DNA of 40,267 bases from positions 1 through 40,267 of the forward strand of contig JARYME010000019.1 of NCBI GenBank assembly GCA_029907315.1, given 5' to 3'. Below, piece by piece: positions 1 through 8,401 of the stretch. A program made the position numbers and the translations under genes. The notes beneath the pieces are model-generated. The model was not told where the DNA came from, made no database searches, and was given only the letters and a program-made list of their open reading frames with translations. Numbering within the stretch: position 1 is the first letter of the stretch; each line of letters opens with the position of its first letter. Source of the DNA: Armatimonadota bacterium (GTDB lineage: Bacteria > Armatimonadota > UBA5829).

Positions 1-97
1 AGTGCTTACACATCAGAACAAACAGTGGGATGAGGCCTACCGGCCAAAGCAATTTACACACAAGGCTTGACACTACCTGCTTTTGACTTTCTGAAGT

Positions 98-126
98 TTG
101 ACCATTCTGCTGAATTGTGGTATCAT
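98..126 (+). promoter_or_regulatory. Sigma-70-like promoter of the glutamate synthase operon
   Basis: TTGACC at 98-103, a 17-bp spacer and TATCAT at 121-126 match the consensus at five of six positions in each box. The predicted transcript starts near 133, leaving about 128 nt of leader before the first start codon. Two other TTGAC hexamers upstream (near 67 and 83) have no matching -10 box at the right distance. Confidence 0.6.
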
Positions 127-132
127 TTAACT

Positions 133-188
133 GCACGTGAGGCGGAGTATTGCCTCCGGGTCTCGAACGGTCGAGAGACGCCAGAGTC
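133..188 (+). promoter_or_regulatory. Structured 5' leader, candidate riboswitch or attenuator aptamer
   Basis: Between the predicted transcription start and the terminator there are two consecutive hairpins. The first pairs GAGGC (139-143) with GCCTC (152-156). The second pairs TCTCGA (161-166) with TCGAGA (171-176) around an ACGG loop. The arrangement of promoter, folded RNA, intrinsic terminator and then biosynthetic operon is that of a transcription-attenuation riboswitch. I could not match it by eye to the glnA or downstream-peptide glutamine motifs, cobalamin, glycine, Moco or c-di-GMP classes. The ligand is unknown; glutamine or another nitrogen signal would be a guess from context. 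Confidence 0.45.
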
Positions 189-228
189 GGCGCCGTACAC
201 TTCTCAGATGTAGTGTGCGGCGCCTTTT
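189..228 (+). terminator. Intrinsic terminator in the leader of the glutamate synthase operon
   Basis: GGCGCCGTACAC (189-200) pairs along its full 12 bp, with one G-U, with GTGTGCGGCGCC (213-224). TTTT follows at 225-228. It lies after the predicted promoter and before the first gene, so it would act as a conditional attenuator, not as the end of an upstream gene. Confidence 0.7.
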
Positions 229-260
229 GTCATCTATGGGTGGACTAAGGGGCAAACGGA

Positions 261-710
261 TTGCGAATTAAGCCATTTCCAGAGGTTTGCATAGCTTGCG
301 GTCTTTGTACGGTGTGGTGCCGCGTGGAGCACTCGGAGTCCCGCAGCATTTACAAAGCGTTCAAAACCGGTGCTCCTGAGACTGTTTCATGCGTGCGGGT
401 TGAGCAGGATGGACCCCTATCGTTCGCAGTACAGTGTAGACACTGCGAGGAGCCCATCTGCGCTTACGCATGCATCACGGGAGCGATGAGCAAAGACCCT
501 ATAACCGGCGTGGTCACTGTGGACCGCTCCAAGTGTATCGGCTGCGGAACCTGCGTACTTATGTGTCCCAACGGCACTGTCAGCCTGGATGAGCGCTCAG
601 GACGAGCCGCGGTGAAGTGCGATCTTTGCTCGGCGCGCGGCTTTCCGTCCTGCGTTGAGCACTGTCCCAACGATGCACTCTTGTTGGAGGACGAGTTGGG
701 CGATGTGTAG
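261..710 (+). CDS. Four-cluster [4Fe-4S] ferredoxin-like subunit of split glutamate synthase
   Basis: A 149-residue iron-sulfur protein with 16 cysteines in four groups: C10/C13/C16/C20, C59/C62/C67/C71, C92/C95/C98/C102 and C120/C123/C131/C135. This is the HycB/DmsB-type electron-transfer arrangement expected to hold four [4Fe-4S] clusters. No signal peptide is visible, so it should be cytoplasmic. It heads an operon with the FAD oxidoreductase and three glutamate synthase modules, so it probably passes electrons between NAD(P)H/FAD or ferredoxin and the FMN synthase subunit. The start is TTG, with AAGGGG at 247-252 about 8 nt upstream. Its 3' end overlaps the next start codon by 8 bp, implying translational coupling. 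The partner assignment is inferred from gene order. Confidence 0.85.
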   Translation: MRIKPFPEVCIACGLCTVWCRVEHSESRSIYKAFKTGAPETVSCVRVEQDGPLSFAVQCRHCEEPICAYACITGAMSKDPITGVVTVDRSKCIGCGTCVLMCPNGTVSLDERSGRAAVKCDLCSARGFPSCVEHCPNDALLLEDELGDV

Positions 711-1995
711 TGGGTGCTTCGACTACGTTATAATCGGCAACTCAACCGCGGCTGTGGGTGCAGTGGAAGCAATACGCAGCATTGACAAGTTGCGGTCCAT
801 TGCTGTTGTGTCTGCCGAAGCTGAGCACACCTACTCTAGGCCGCTTATTACCTACTACCTGGCGGGGAAAGTTCACGAAGAGAACGTCTATTATCGGCCC
901 AAGGATTTTTACGAAAAGATGGATGTTGCGTGTCACCTTGGGGTGGAGGTAGATTTAGTGGTCTGCGACGCGAGAGAGGTTCGCCTAACCGGTGGTGGAA
1001 AGCTTGGTTACGGCAAGCTTCTCATCGCGGCGGGCGGCGCTCCTATCGCGCCGGCCATACCTGGCATCGATCGTCCGGGTGTGTTCTTTATGAATACGCT
1101 CGAGGATGCGCGTCGGGCAAAGGGCTGGCTATCGCATACTCGGAGGTCTGTAGTAATCGGGGCAGGGCTCACGGGTATGAAAACCGCGGAAGCGCTGGTG
1201 CAGATGGGCAAGCAGGTAACCGTCGTGGAAATGGCAGACCGCGTGCTCCCCACAGTTCTGGATTCTCGGGCAGCCAATATTGTGAAGAAATGGTTCAGCA
1301 GCCGAGGAGTGGATGTGCTGACAGGTGTGATGGTAGTGGAGCTGGAGGGCCGCGAGGATTCGAACGACGTTTGGAGGGCAGTTCTGAGCAGTGGGGAGAG
1401 CATAGCTTGCGACAGCGTTTTTGTGACTGTGGGCGTGCGGCCGCGCATCGAACTGGTCCGGAATTCGCCGATTCGAACGGACAAGGGGATTCTCGTCGAC
1501 CGCACCATGCGCACCAGCGTCGGCGATGTATATGCCGCGGGGGACATTGCCCAGGCGTACGAACCTATCACGGGCGAGCAGCGCGTGGTGCCCATCTTGC
1601 CCAATGCTTACATCGGAGGCAGGATTGCCGGAATCAATATGGCAGGTGGAAACGCCCGTTACAATGTTGGTATGAGCGCCAATTCGACAGCGTTCTTTGG
1701 GCTTAGTGTAATGTCGGCGGGGCTGGCGAACGTAGAGGACGGCAGTGATTTCCACATTATCACTAGAGACTCCGGTCTAGCTTATCGGAAACTCGTTTTT
1801 CGAGACGGTAGGTTGGTTGGGATGATCGCTGTGGCGGATGTTGAGGGCGTGGGCCTTCTGACCGGTATTATGCGAGACGGTATAGACGTGCATGGTCTCG
1901 AAGCCAAACTGCTCGACGGGACCATTCGCCTTATCGACCTGCCAGCAGATATCAGGGCTGCCAGACTGGAGGGCAAATCTCTGAAATGGACTTAG
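703..1995 (+). CDS. FAD-dependent NAD(P)H oxidoreductase subunit of split glutamate synthase
   Basis: A 430-residue pyridine nucleotide-disulfide oxidoreductase-family protein. The N-terminal FAD-binding Rossmann motif is IIGNSTAAVG (about residues 10-19), the NAD(P) motif is VIGAGLTG (about 151-158), and the second FAD motif is AAGDI (about 280). It lacks the redox CxxxxC pair of disulfide reductases and resembles NADH oxidase / nitrite-reductase FAD modules. In this operon it probably feeds NAD(P)H electrons to the synthase through the ferredoxin. I chose ATG at 703, inside the end of the ferredoxin gene, because GGAGG lies at 686-690; an upstream in-frame ATG at 655 would add 16 residues with no family similarity. 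Its stop overlaps the next ATG. Confidence 0.85.
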   Translation: MCSGCFDYVIIGNSTAAVGAVEAIRSIDKLRSIAVVSAEAEHTYSRPLITYYLAGKVHEENVYYRPKDFYEKMDVACHLGVEVDLVVCDAREVRLTGGGKLGYGKLLIAAGGAPIAPAIPGIDRPGVFFMNTLEDARRAKGWLSHTRRSVVIGAGLTGMKTAEALVQMGKQVTVVEMADRVLPTVLDSRAANIVKKWFSSRGVDVLTGVMVVELEGREDSNDVWRAVLSSGESIACDSVFVTVGVRPRIELVRNSPIRTDKGILVDRTMRTSVGDVYAAGDIAQAYEPITGEQRVVPILPNAYIGGRIAGINMAGGNARYNVGMSANSTAFFGLSVMSAGLANVEDGSDFHIITRDSGLAYRKLVFRDGRLVGMIAVADVEGVGLLTGIMRDGIDVHGLEAKLLDGTIRLIDLPADIRAARLEGKSLKWT

Positions 1996-3170
1996 TAAGC
2001 CTTCTCAAGCTTAACAACCCGTTCGGCGACGACAAACGGCACGCAGCGTGCGCGATTTTCGGCATGATGAACGTGTCCGGTGAATTAATGCCGGGCGAGC
2101 AAGTTTTTGCCGCGATGAACAATATGCACGAGCGGGGCAACGGGCTGGGAGCCGGCTTTGCGGTTTATGGGTTGTACCCGCATATGCGTGATTATTATGC
2201 TCTGCACGTGATGTTCACAGACGTGCGCGGTAAGACCGCAGCGGAGGAGCTACTCAGAAAATCCTTTGTCCTAGAGGGTTCCGAGCCGATCCCTACACGC
2301 AAGACGCCAGGAATCTCAGCGGAACCGCTCCTATGGCGGTATTTCCTTGCACCTCTAGATACATCCCTCGGCGAAGACGGCGAACAGGACCTTCTGATGG
2401 ACATGGTATTAAGGCTTAATACCGAAGTTCCGGATACATTCGTCTTTTCCTGCGGCAAGAACATGGGCGTCTTCAAAGGTGTGGGTTATCCGGATCAGAT
2501 AGCCCACTTCTATCGACTAGAAGATTATTCAGGCTATATTTGGACGGCGCACAGCCGTTTCCCAACGAACAGTCACGCCTGGTGGGGAGGTGCTCACCCG
2601 TTCTGTCTAGTCGACTGGAGCGTCGTTCACAACGGTGAGATTAGCTCCTACGGTACAAACAGGGCTTTCCTTGAGACATTGGGTTACCGGTGTACTCTGT
2701 TTACGGATACGGAGGTCATGGCGTATGCGGTCGATCTGCTGATGCGTCGTCAGAAGATGACGCCAGAGCTGTTCGCAAAAGTAGTCGCGCCGCCGTTCTG
2801 GGAGGAAATAGACGCTATGGCCGAGCCGGAGCGTACGCTGCACACCGCTTTGCGAGTGACCTACGCGGGGCTGCTTATGAACGGGCCCTTCGCAGTAGTT
2901 ATAGCTAACGGGGAACAGATGATCGCCCTCACGGACCGGATACGTCTGCGCCCTCTTACTGTTGCCGTTCGGGGCGATATATTCTACGTCTCGTCCGAGG
3001 AGGCAGCCATAAGGTTTGTGTGTCCTGGAGTGGATGCGGTGTGGACACCCAAGGGCGGTGTGCCGGTTGTGGGCCGGCTGGGCTTGATTCCAAAACCTGA
3101 GCATGCTTCGGACAACGTGGGTGTTTGCGTTACTGCGTGCGGAGGATATCGAGATGCCGCGCAAAGCTAG
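1986..3170 (+). CDS. Glutamate synthase glutaminase domain (class II amidotransferase, GltB1-type)
   Basis: A 394-residue class II (Ntn) glutamine amidotransferase corresponding to the first domain of large-subunit GltB, encoded alone as in archaeal-type glutamate synthases. It hydrolyses glutamine and delivers ammonia to the FMN subunit. The nucleophile is very likely Cys22 in HAACAIFGMM, followed by family segments MHERGNGLGAGF, AHSRFPTNSHAWWGGAHPF and VVHNGEISSYG. The 21 residues before Cys22 may be a propeptide removed to expose the cysteine, as in GltB; that is inference. The ATG overlaps the preceding stop by 10 bp, and the 3' end overlaps the next gene by 17 bp. The N-terminus is not independently fixed. 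Confidence 0.9.
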   Translation: MDLVSLLKLNNPFGDDKRHAACAIFGMMNVSGELMPGEQVFAAMNNMHERGNGLGAGFAVYGLYPHMRDYYALHVMFTDVRGKTAAEELLRKSFVLEGSEPIPTRKTPGISAEPLLWRYFLAPLDTSLGEDGEQDLLMDMVLRLNTEVPDTFVFSCGKNMGVFKGVGYPDQIAHFYRLEDYSGYIWTAHSRFPTNSHAWWGGAHPFCLVDWSVVHNGEISSYGTNRAFLETLGYRCTLFTDTEVMAYAVDLLMRRQKMTPELFAKVVAPPFWEEIDAMAEPERTLHTALRVTYAGLLMNGPFAVVIANGEQMIALTDRIRLRPLTVAVRGDIFYVSSEEAAIRFVCPGVDAVWTPKGGVPVVGRLGLIPKPEHASDNVGVCVTACGGYRDAAQS

Positions 3171-4680
3171 CGATTTTGGGATCCGGTCGAACCGCCTGCC
3201 TGAATATGCGGTTGACAGAGACTACGAGCTCTGTATCGGCTGTGGAGTATGCATTCGGCAATGCTCCTTTGATGTCCATTATTTGGACGAGGACCACGAT
3301 ACGGTACGCAGCCGCTCGGAGTTGTGTGTCGGATGTCATAGGTGTTCCGCTTTGTGTCCAACTCGCGCACTGGCTATCAAGCCCAATCCTGCGCAGTACA
3401 GAGCGCACGGCAGTTGGTCCGGCGAGCACGTGAAAGACATCAACCTGCAGGCGGAAACTGGCGGGGTGGTGCTGACTGGTTCCGGCAACGACAAGAGAGC
3501 ACCTGTCTATTGGGACAATCTTCTCATCAATGCCAGTCAGGTAACCAACCCATCGATCGATCCGCTGCGCGAGCCGATGGAGCTCCGAACTCATCTTGGG
3601 GCAAGGCTTGACGCCGTAAACATCCAGGCCGGATCGCTTGACTCGCGCTTGCCGCCGACCATTCCGATAAGCACTCCCATAGTCTTCTCTGCTTTGTCCT
3701 ACGGGGCGGTAAGCTTCCAGGTACAGTTGGCTCTTGCACAGGCAGCTCAAGAGCTGGGTACGCTATGGAACACGGGTGAGGGCGGATTCCATCCTAGGCT
3801 CAGAGAATACGGCAGCAATACTATAGTGCAGGTGGCGTCGGGCAGGTTCGGAGTCGATCTGGACTACCTCAATTCGGCAAGAATGGTCGAGATCAAGATC
3901 GGTCAGGGAGCAAAACCGGGCATCGGGGGTCACCTGGCGGGAGAAAAGGTAAGCAAAGACGTTTCTGCCACGAGGATGATTCCGGAGGGTACAGATGCAA
4001 TTTCTCCGGCTCCGCAGCACGACATCTATTCCATAGAAGATTTGCGCATGCTTGTATTCGCGCTTAAGGAAGCTACCAACTACAAGGTTCCGGTGTCAGT
4101 GAAGATCGCTGCAGTCCACAATGCGCCCGCCATCGCAAGCGGCATGGTTCGCGCCGGTGCGGACGTCATCGCGATCGACGGTTTCAGAGGGGGCACCGGA
4201 GCCGCCCCAAAAGTTATACGTGACAATGTGGGGCTACCCATAGAGTTTGCTTTGGCTGCTGTGGACCAGCGCCTGCGCGACGAGGGTATTCGCAACAGGG
4301 TTTCGATTATAGCTGGCGGCGGCGTGCGCAACGCAGCTGATGTGGTAAAAGCCATCGCGTTGGGAGCGGATGCAGTATACGTCGGTACGGCGGCTCTGAT
4401 TGCAATAGGCTGCACGCTGTGTCAGAAGTGCTATTCCGGGAAGTGTAACTGGGGTATTGCTACACAGGATCCCTACCTGGCGAAGCGTGTCAATCCCGAC
4501 ATCGCGCGCAGACGTCTGGTGAACCTGGTAAAGGGCTGGTCTCACGAGATCAAAGAAATGCTCGGCGGTATGGGAATCAATGCCATAGAAAGTCTTCGTA
4601 GCAACCGCAGCCAACTGCGCGGCATTGGGCTGACCGCGGAGGAGTTGTCGATACTTGGAGTCAAGCCCGCAGGCGGTTGA
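3154..4680 (+). CDS. Glutamate synthase FMN domain with N-terminal 2x[4Fe-4S] module (GltB2-type)
   Basis: A 508-residue catalytic subunit that would convert 2-oxoglutarate and ammonia to glutamate on FMN. Residues 27-37 (C27/C30/C33/C37) and 58-68 (C58/C61/C64/C68) form two ferredoxin-type clusters. The barrel carries GEGGFHPRLREYG, KIGQGAKPGIGGHL, the EKVSKDVSATR segment, IDGFRGGTGAAP, and the cysteine cluster CTLCQKCYSGKC near residue 430 that binds the synthase Fe-S centre. ATG at 3154 was chosen because GGAGG at 3141-3145 sits 8 nt upstream; longer in-frame starts lack this. It overlaps the glutaminase gene and its stop nearly touches the GXGXG gene. Confidence 0.92.
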   Translation: MPRKASDFGIRSNRLPEYAVDRDYELCIGCGVCIRQCSFDVHYLDEDHDTVRSRSELCVGCHRCSALCPTRALAIKPNPAQYRAHGSWSGEHVKDINLQAETGGVVLTGSGNDKRAPVYWDNLLINASQVTNPSIDPLREPMELRTHLGARLDAVNIQAGSLDSRLPPTIPISTPIVFSALSYGAVSFQVQLALAQAAQELGTLWNTGEGGFHPRLREYGSNTIVQVASGRFGVDLDYLNSARMVEIKIGQGAKPGIGGHLAGEKVSKDVSATRMIPEGTDAISPAPQHDIYSIEDLRMLVFALKEATNYKVPVSVKIAAVHNAPAIASGMVRAGADVIAIDGFRGGTGAAPKVIRDNVGLPIEFALAAVDQRLRDEGIRNRVSIIAGGGVRNAADVVKAIALGADAVYVGTAALIAIGCTLCQKCYSGKCNWGIATQDPYLAKRVNPDIARRRLVNLVKGWSHEIKEMLGGMGINAIESLRSNRSQLRGIGLTAEELSILGVKPAGG

Positions 4681-4685
4681 GGAAA

Positions 4686-5465
4686 ATGTGCACTACAGGA
4701 CTATTTGCAGAGATAGACGCACTCGGCTTGTCATATTCAGAGCTGAATCAGCGCGTCAGGATTGCCGTAGAGAGCGGTGCGCGGCGGTTGGTTCTTCGCA
4801 ATGTTGCCGGCCAGCGTTATATAGGCACCAACCTGTACGGGTGCGCCGACAGGCAGGGACTCAGCGGGCTCCTGCTGGAGATTCATGGTACTCCCGGGAA
4901 CGATCTCGGAGCTTTTCTGGACGGGCCTACCATCGTGGTTTATGGAAATGCCATGGACGGCACGGGAAACACCATGACCTCGGGGCGGATAGTCATCCAT
5001 GGGCGAGCCGGGGACATCACTGGTCTTTCGGCGAGAGGCGGCGAGATATTCGTCAGGGACAGCGTCGGCTATCGGACAGGCGTGCATATGAAACAGTACC
5101 AGGGCAACCGACCGGTGATTGTGATCGGCGGAACAAGCCAGGATTTCTTGGGTGAATACATGGCCGGCGGGATTATCATACTGCTTGGGCTGCACCTGAA
5201 AGCGAATGAGCCTCACGCATGTAATCGCCTCTGCAGCGGTATGCACGGCGGGGCTGTGTTTGTTCGGGGAACGCTCCGCCACGGCAGTTTAGGACATGGT
5301 GTCAGCGTCCAGCCCCTAAATGCCGATGATAGGCAGCTGGTCGCGGTTTATGTCTCGCGGTATGCCGAACTTTTTGGGGCGGACGCTGACTCTATTATGA
5401 ATGCTTCTTTTACTAAACTCGTTCCGGCTACCGGCCGACCTTACAAGCAGCTTTACGCTTACTGA
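4686..5465 (+). CDS. Glutamate synthase GXGXG (beta-helix) domain subunit
   Basis: A protein of about 259 residues equivalent to the C-terminal GXGXG domain of large-subunit glutamate synthase, with repeats such as NAMDGTGNTMTSGRIVIHG, GRAGDITGLSARGGEIFVRD and EYMAGGIIILLG building a right-handed beta-helix. In GltB this domain is structural and couples the glutaminase and synthase sites; here it is separate and completes the split enzyme. The start is ambiguous: ATG at 4686 is placed here, but TTG at 4677, overlapping the previous stop as TTGA, is equally in frame and adds only three residues. It is the last clear member of the operon. Confidence 0.88.
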   Translation: MCTTGLFAEIDALGLSYSELNQRVRIAVESGARRLVLRNVAGQRYIGTNLYGCADRQGLSGLLLEIHGTPGNDLGAFLDGPTIVVYGNAMDGTGNTMTSGRIVIHGRAGDITGLSARGGEIFVRDSVGYRTGVHMKQYQGNRPVIVIGGTSQDFLGEYMAGGIIILLGLHLKANEPHACNRLCSGMHGGAVFVRGTLRHGSLGHGVSVQPLNADDRQLVAVYVSRYAELFGADADSIMNASFTKLVPATGRPYKQLYAY

Positions 5466-5499
5466 AGGGAATCATTTACCAGCGGCGAATGAATAAAGT

Positions 5500-6876
5500 A
5501 TGAGCACGTCAAAGATTACACGTCGAGAATTCATTGTCCGCGCTGGGGCTGTAGCAGCCGCCGCACTACCGCTTGTCGGTAAGGAACTCGGAGCTGACTC
5601 ACCGAGCCGCCCAAACTTTGTTTTCATACTCACCGACGACCAGCGTTTTGACGCAATGAGCTGCGCGGGGCATCCGTTCCTCAAAACGCCGAACATCGAC
5701 CGCATAGCTCGAGAGGGTGCACTTTTTAAGAACGCGTTTGTGACAATCTCGCTTTGTTCTCCGAGCCGCGCGTGCTTTCTGACAGGCAGATACGCGCATT
5801 CTCACGGAATCAAGGACAACAGAACTCCTATGAGCGATGATGTCACGACCTGGCCGAGGCTGCTTCAGAAGGCCGGTTACGACACGGCGTTCATAGGGAA
5901 GTGGCACATGGACAGTCAGGAAGGACCAAGACCAGGGTTCAACCGGTGGGTCAGCTTCAAGGGTCAAGGAAGCTACACCGATCCGGTTATAAACGTGGAC
6001 GGCGTGACCTCGAAGCACACGGGGTATATGACCGATATCCTTACGGACTACGCGGTAAGCTGGCTCAAGAAGCCGCGCAAAGAACCGTTCTGTCTGTATC
6101 TTTGCCACAAGGCTGTTCACGGGCCGTTCACACCTGCCGACAGACACGCGCACATCTTCGACCACATCAAACCGCAGTGGCCTGTAAGCTCCCAAGAGGA
6201 TCTTACCGGCAAGCCTGACTGGTTCGTGAAGCGTCAGCAGATGCGTCGCGGAAAACAGACCGACGAGGAGTTCGCTGAGTTTGTTCGGCGGTACTACGCG
6301 ACAGTAGTGGGTATTGACGAGAGCGTCGGAAAGGTGCTCGCCGCGTTGGACGAGCTCGGCGTGACGGACAACACCGTGATAGCATTCGCGGGTGACAATG
6401 GGTTTTTCATTGGTGAACATGGGATGCTGGACAAGCGTGCCGCGTATGAGGAGTCCATTCGGATCCCATTCGTGATGCGTTACCCGAAGCTGATAAAGCC
6501 GGGGACGACGATAGAGCAGATGGTGTTGAACATCGATCTATGCCCGACGATGCTTGATATCGCAGGTGTACAGATCCCAGGGGACGTGCACGGACGCTCG
6601 CTCAGACCTGTGCTGACCGGTGGTGCAAAGGACTGGCGCGAGGATTTCCTTTATGAGTACTTCTACGAGCCGGCGTTTGTTACACCCACAATCAGAGCTG
6701 TCCGAACGCAGAGATGGAAGTATGTGGAATATCCTGACTCTGAGTATCCGTCGGAGCTTTGGGACCTCAAAAACGATCCGCACGAGATGACCAATCTGAT
6801 TGGCGATCCGTCCAAGGCTGATGTCATCTCGGATATGAAAAAGCGTCTCGAACGACTGCTCCGCGAAACCTCGTAA
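5500..6876 (+). CDS. Secreted sulfatase (formylglycine-dependent, type I)
   Basis: A 458-residue alkaline-phosphatase-superfamily sulfatase. The C-S-P-S-R motif (Cys86 to Arg90) is the formylglycine modification site. Calcium ligands are visible at D46/D47 (LTDDQ) and D299/N300 (GDNGFFIGEHG). The N-terminus TRREF followed by a hydrophobic alanine-rich stretch is a Tat-like signal, suggesting folded export. A C-terminal WDLKNDPHEMTNL segment is typical of this family. It probably removes sulfate esters from glycans, which fits the glycosidases elsewhere in the window, but the substrate cannot be read. The start at 5500 has only a weak ribosome site. It lies 34 bp after the glutamate synthase operon with no promoter seen between, so readthrough is possible. 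The maturase it needs is not in the window. Confidence 0.88.
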   Translation: MSTSKITRREFIVRAGAVAAAALPLVGKELGADSPSRPNFVFILTDDQRFDAMSCAGHPFLKTPNIDRIAREGALFKNAFVTISLCSPSRACFLTGRYAHSHGIKDNRTPMSDDVTTWPRLLQKAGYDTAFIGKWHMDSQEGPRPGFNRWVSFKGQGSYTDPVINVDGVTSKHTGYMTDILTDYAVSWLKKPRKEPFCLYLCHKAVHGPFTPADRHAHIFDHIKPQWPVSSQEDLTGKPDWFVKRQQMRRGKQTDEEFAEFVRRYYATVVGIDESVGKVLAALDELGVTDNTVIAFAGDNGFFIGEHGMLDKRAAYEESIRIPFVMRYPKLIKPGTTIEQMVLNIDLCPTMLDIAGVQIPGDVHGRSLRPVLTGGAKDWREDFLYEYFYEPAFVTPTIRAVRTQRWKYVEYPDSEYPSELWDLKNDPHEMTNLIGDPSKADVISDMKKRLERLLRETS

Positions 6877-6909
6877 CAACCGGCTCTTCTTCCACTCAGC
6901 CTGCAGATG

Positions 6910-6950
6910 AAAAAGGCAGGTCCGGGGCATGAGCTACCCCGGACCTGATA
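6910..6950. terminator. Bidirectional intrinsic terminator between convergent genes
   Basis: CAGGTCCGGGG (6917-6927) pairs perfectly over 11 bp with CCCCGGACCTG (6937-6947) around a 9-nt loop. On the minus strand the stem is followed by a T run, seen as AAAAA at 6910-6914. It sits between the sulfatase and the convergent PEP-CTERM gene and can stop both transcripts, more strongly the minus one. Confidence 0.8.
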
Positions 6951-7000
6951 ATTTGCTGCTCTATTTTGCAGCGCTGTGGATCGACAGTTCTGGTCCTAGT

Positions 7001-8254
7001 CTACTTTCGACGGCGAATGATCCTTCCTAGTCCCATGAACCCTGTTCCCACTGCGAATACGCTGAGCATCGACGGTTCGGGGACCGTACTGTAGAGGTCA
7101 TAGCCGCCGTTGGCGTTGATTACAAGCGCGTAGACTACGTTGCCTTCGCAGTGCAAGGCTGCTATGTCTCCAGTGGGATCAGGGGCACCCTCATCGTACA
7201 TGTTCAGGTAGGCGTCTCTACGAATGACATGCCCCCTGTAGCCAAACAGGTTGTTCGTGGCACTGGCGATTCCGAAGCTCATCCAGGCGTCACCATTTGC
7301 ATCGGTATCAAGTGCTGATACCCACCAGGTCGCGCCAGCGTCGGCGTCGGTGTTCAGTGCGTGCCACACATCAGATCCACCCTGGCCAGCGGGATTATTC
7401 CAACGGCTCATAATGTTGCGATTGCTTGTGCCGCGGCCCCCTGCCCAGAGCCTGTTCTGTACCGGGTCGTAGGCTAGTGCGGTCACCCAGTCTCGCCCCC
7501 AACCTGGGTCACTGACATTTGCGGATATGCGGTTCTGTGTCCAGCTTATGAGGTCTGCGCGCCACTGCTGGTTGCCCATCTTTATGACCGCGAACATGTC
7601 GCCGCCTATCCACTCCAGGTCGAACATCCTGTGAGTTTCCGACCAACCGTTGTTTACGTTGTTTATAGGAGCCTCTTCGACCTGGGCACTAGCCACATCG
7701 TAGCGCCAGAGGAAGTGATACTTCCAATAGCTGTCGGCGCCGTTTTGCGTCCAGTAAAGGTTGCCGTCGGCGCCCACCGTCAGGCCGCCGATTCGGTTCT
7801 TGTCGGCGGCAGGACCCGGGCTGTAAATCCCTGTGACCGTGCCGTCAGGATTGATCCTTATGATTCTGTTAGGCACGCCCGAGTTGTAGGACCAGTTGAT
7901 CTCCAGCCAGTTCTGGAGGCCGTAGATAGCTCCGTCGCCGGCTTTGACCAGCTTCGTGATACCACCTGGGTATCCAAGCGCGTTCAAATCTACGTCGATT
8001 TTCCCACCACCGGCTTTGTATATCGTCAAGCCGCCCGGTGTGCCGTTGTTGTTGCCGTTAACGGCCGTCGCGTAGATGTTGCCGGCGTTGTCTACGGCGA
8101 TGTCGTTGAAGCGAATGCGCTTGGCGTCCTGCATTAGGCTGACTTGCGTCGTAAAGCCTGAGGTGCCTATCTTGTACCAAGGCGCAGCAAGCGCACTACT
8201 TGCGGCTACCAGTGCCGCAAGCACAGTCAGTGAAAGTACAATCTTCAGTCTCAT
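7001..8254 (-). CDS. Secreted beta-propeller-like protein with PEP-CTERM anchor
   Basis: A 417-residue exported protein. Residues 1-23 are a signal peptide (MRLKIVLSL then an alanine-rich h-region). The body repeats blade-like segments of the form 'D-N-x-G-N-I-Y-A' and 'D-G-N-L-Y-W', consistent with an NHL/SMP-30-like propeller. The C-terminus has VPEPSM, a hydrophobic helix and RRRK, a PEP-CTERM signal recognised by exosortase. It should be an envelope-anchored or secreted surface protein; no enzymatic residues are recognisable. The start at 8254 is supported by a GGAGGAG/AAGGAG site just upstream and a promoter at 8328-8356; a longer in-frame start would place it inside the -35 box. It ends at a shared terminator with the sulfatase. 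Confidence 0.8.
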   Translation of the reverse strand: MRLKIVLSLTVLAALVAASSALAAPWYKIGTSGFTTQVSLMQDAKRIRFNDIAVDNAGNIYATAVNGNNNGTPGGLTIYKAGGGKIDVDLNALGYPGGITKLVKAGDGAIYGLQNWLEINWSYNSGVPNRIIRINPDGTVTGIYSPGPAADKNRIGGLTVGADGNLYWTQNGADSYWKYHFLWRYDVASAQVEEAPINNVNNGWSETHRMFDLEWIGGDMFAVIKMGNQQWRADLISWTQNRISANVSDPGWGRDWVTALAYDPVQNRLWAGGRGTSNRNIMSRWNNPAGQGGSDVWHALNTDADAGATWWVSALDTDANGDAWMSFGIASATNNLFGYRGHVIRRDAYLNMYDEGAPDPTGDIAALHCEGNVVYALVINANGGYDLYSTVPEPSMLSVFAVGTGFMGLGRIIRRRK

Positions 8255-8327
8255 GTCTCCTTCTCCTCCTGTCACTTTGATGAATGGTATGTTCTGCCTC
8301 TCTTTGCCGGACTGAACCTCATTAATC

Positions 8328-8356
8328 GTTTTAGCCCGACATTCCACCATTGTCAA
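8328..8356 (-). promoter_or_regulatory. Promoter of the PEP-CTERM propeller gene
   Basis: Reading the minus strand, TTGACA (8356-8351), a 17-bp spacer and TAAAAC (8333-8328). The -35 is perfect and the -10 matches four of six. It lies about 75 bp before the chosen start codon and indicates transcription from about 8321. Confidence 0.6.
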
Positions 8357-8401
8357 CCGCTTGACATGAAAACAGGTATTTTTACTGGTTGTCCAGGCTC
8401 G

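Noticed and set aside
2-70. Short open frame reading to a TGA at 68-70 that could be the end of an upstream gene
   Set aside because: Only 22 codons are visible and this length is expected by chance; no family similarity can be judged.
930-1706. Open frame of 258 codons on the plus strand inside the FAD oxidoreductase gene
   Set aside because: It is a +1 shadow rich in Arg, Gly and Ser without motifs; the overlapping gene has clear FAD and NAD signatures.
5599-6420. Long minus-strand open frame of 273 codons opposite the sulfatase
   Set aside because: Arginine/valine-rich shadow with no motifs; the sulfatase on the plus strand has its catalytic residues intact.
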